Shown here piece after piece: positions 6,265 through 6,377 of a DNA stretch of 6,377 bases; positions within the stretch are counted from its first letter, which is position 1; every line of letters starts with the position of its first letter. The notes below the pieces were generated by a model, which saw only the letters and a list, made by a program, of their open reading frames with translations, had not been told where the DNA came from and made no database searches. The stretch lies in NCBI GenBank assembly GCA_016744485.1, contig JADGEG010000116.1, forward strand, positions 1-6,377, given 5' to 3'. A program made the translations under genes and the position numbers. Source of the stretch: Arcobacter sp. (GTDB taxonomy: Bacteria; Campylobacterota; Campylobacteria; Campylobacterales; Arcobacteraceae).

Positions 6265-6377
6265 TATTTTTTTAAAAATTTATTAATATAAGGGCATCTC
6301 TAAAAACCACTTCTAAAGCAGTCTAAATAATTTCCAACTTGTTTTTTTAAATTGTATCTGATTTTTAATATCAATTT
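6265..6377. other. Region downstream of lolA, no confident gene
   Basis: After the lolA stop there is an A/T stretch (T7 then A5 at 6266-6277) that could form only a very weak hairpin, so no clear terminator is visible. The rest holds the 17-bp motif at 6292 and two short minus-strand frames open to the window edge, either of which could be the end of a neighbouring gene or chance. Confidence 0.4.
6292..6308. repeat. Possible terminal inverted repeat of an insertion sequence (tentative)
   Basis: GGGCATCTCTAAAAACC stands out from its A/T-rich surroundings and resembles, from memory, the GC-tipped terminal repeats of IS5-like elements. On the minus strand a frame open from the window edge (6377) ends in TAG at 6300-6302, inside this motif, as transposase genes of compact elements often do. 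The 25 visible codons are not recognisable. A second minus frame is also open, to 6313. The other end of any element would lie outside the window, so this cannot be tested here. Confidence 0.25.

Noticed and set aside
1..6377. Search for CRISPR repeats, tRNA or rRNA genes, toxin-antitoxin or defence genes
   Set aside because: No regularly spaced repeats, tRNA-like cloverleaf or rRNA segments, or relevant protein motifs were seen. The space is almost fully taken up by known housekeeping genes.

Overview
The window looks like ordinary chromosomal DNA from a low-GC member of the Campylobacterota, most likely an Arcobacter-type organism. This rests on the strong A/T bias, the Lys/Ile/Asn-rich proteins, and the block lolA / secA / LolC-type permease. 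From memory, the same three genes are neighbours in Campylobacter jejuni and Helicobacter pylori. The genus is inference; the gene identities rest on motifs read directly from the translations.

Left part (1-1772, + strand): three tightly packed genes that look like one transcription unit. First is trpA (tryptophan synthase alpha), which probably lacks only the first two bases of its ATG. After a 3-nt gap comes bpt, an aspartate/glutamate leucyltransferase of the bacterial N-end rule pathway. Its stop is overlapped by 8 nt by a small cysteine-rich lipoprotein of unknown function, whose reading starts at 1461. This unit converges on the next one across a 54-bp gap that holds only a weak AT hairpin.

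Middle part (1827-5652, - strand): secA, the full-length Sec translocase ATPase, followed after one base by a LolC/LolE-family permease that starts with TTG. An 87-bp intergenic region (5653-5739) separates secA from the divergently transcribed lolA (5740-6264, + strand). It holds back-to-back candidate -10 boxes and good ribosome binding sites. Together these genes cover successive steps of envelope protein traffic. SecA drives export of pre-proteins, including prolipoproteins. The permease (with an ATPase not in this window) releases mature lipoproteins from the inner membrane. LolA carries them across the periplasm.

Right edge (6265-6377): a short stretch without a confident gene. It contains a 17-bp sequence that could be the terminal inverted repeat of an insertion sequence running off the window; this is tentative.

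I found no undescribed multi-gene system here. The best targets for a second look are the small lipoprotein coupled to bpt, the possible IS end, the lol/sec gene linkage, and a substituted active-site-loop residue in TrpA.
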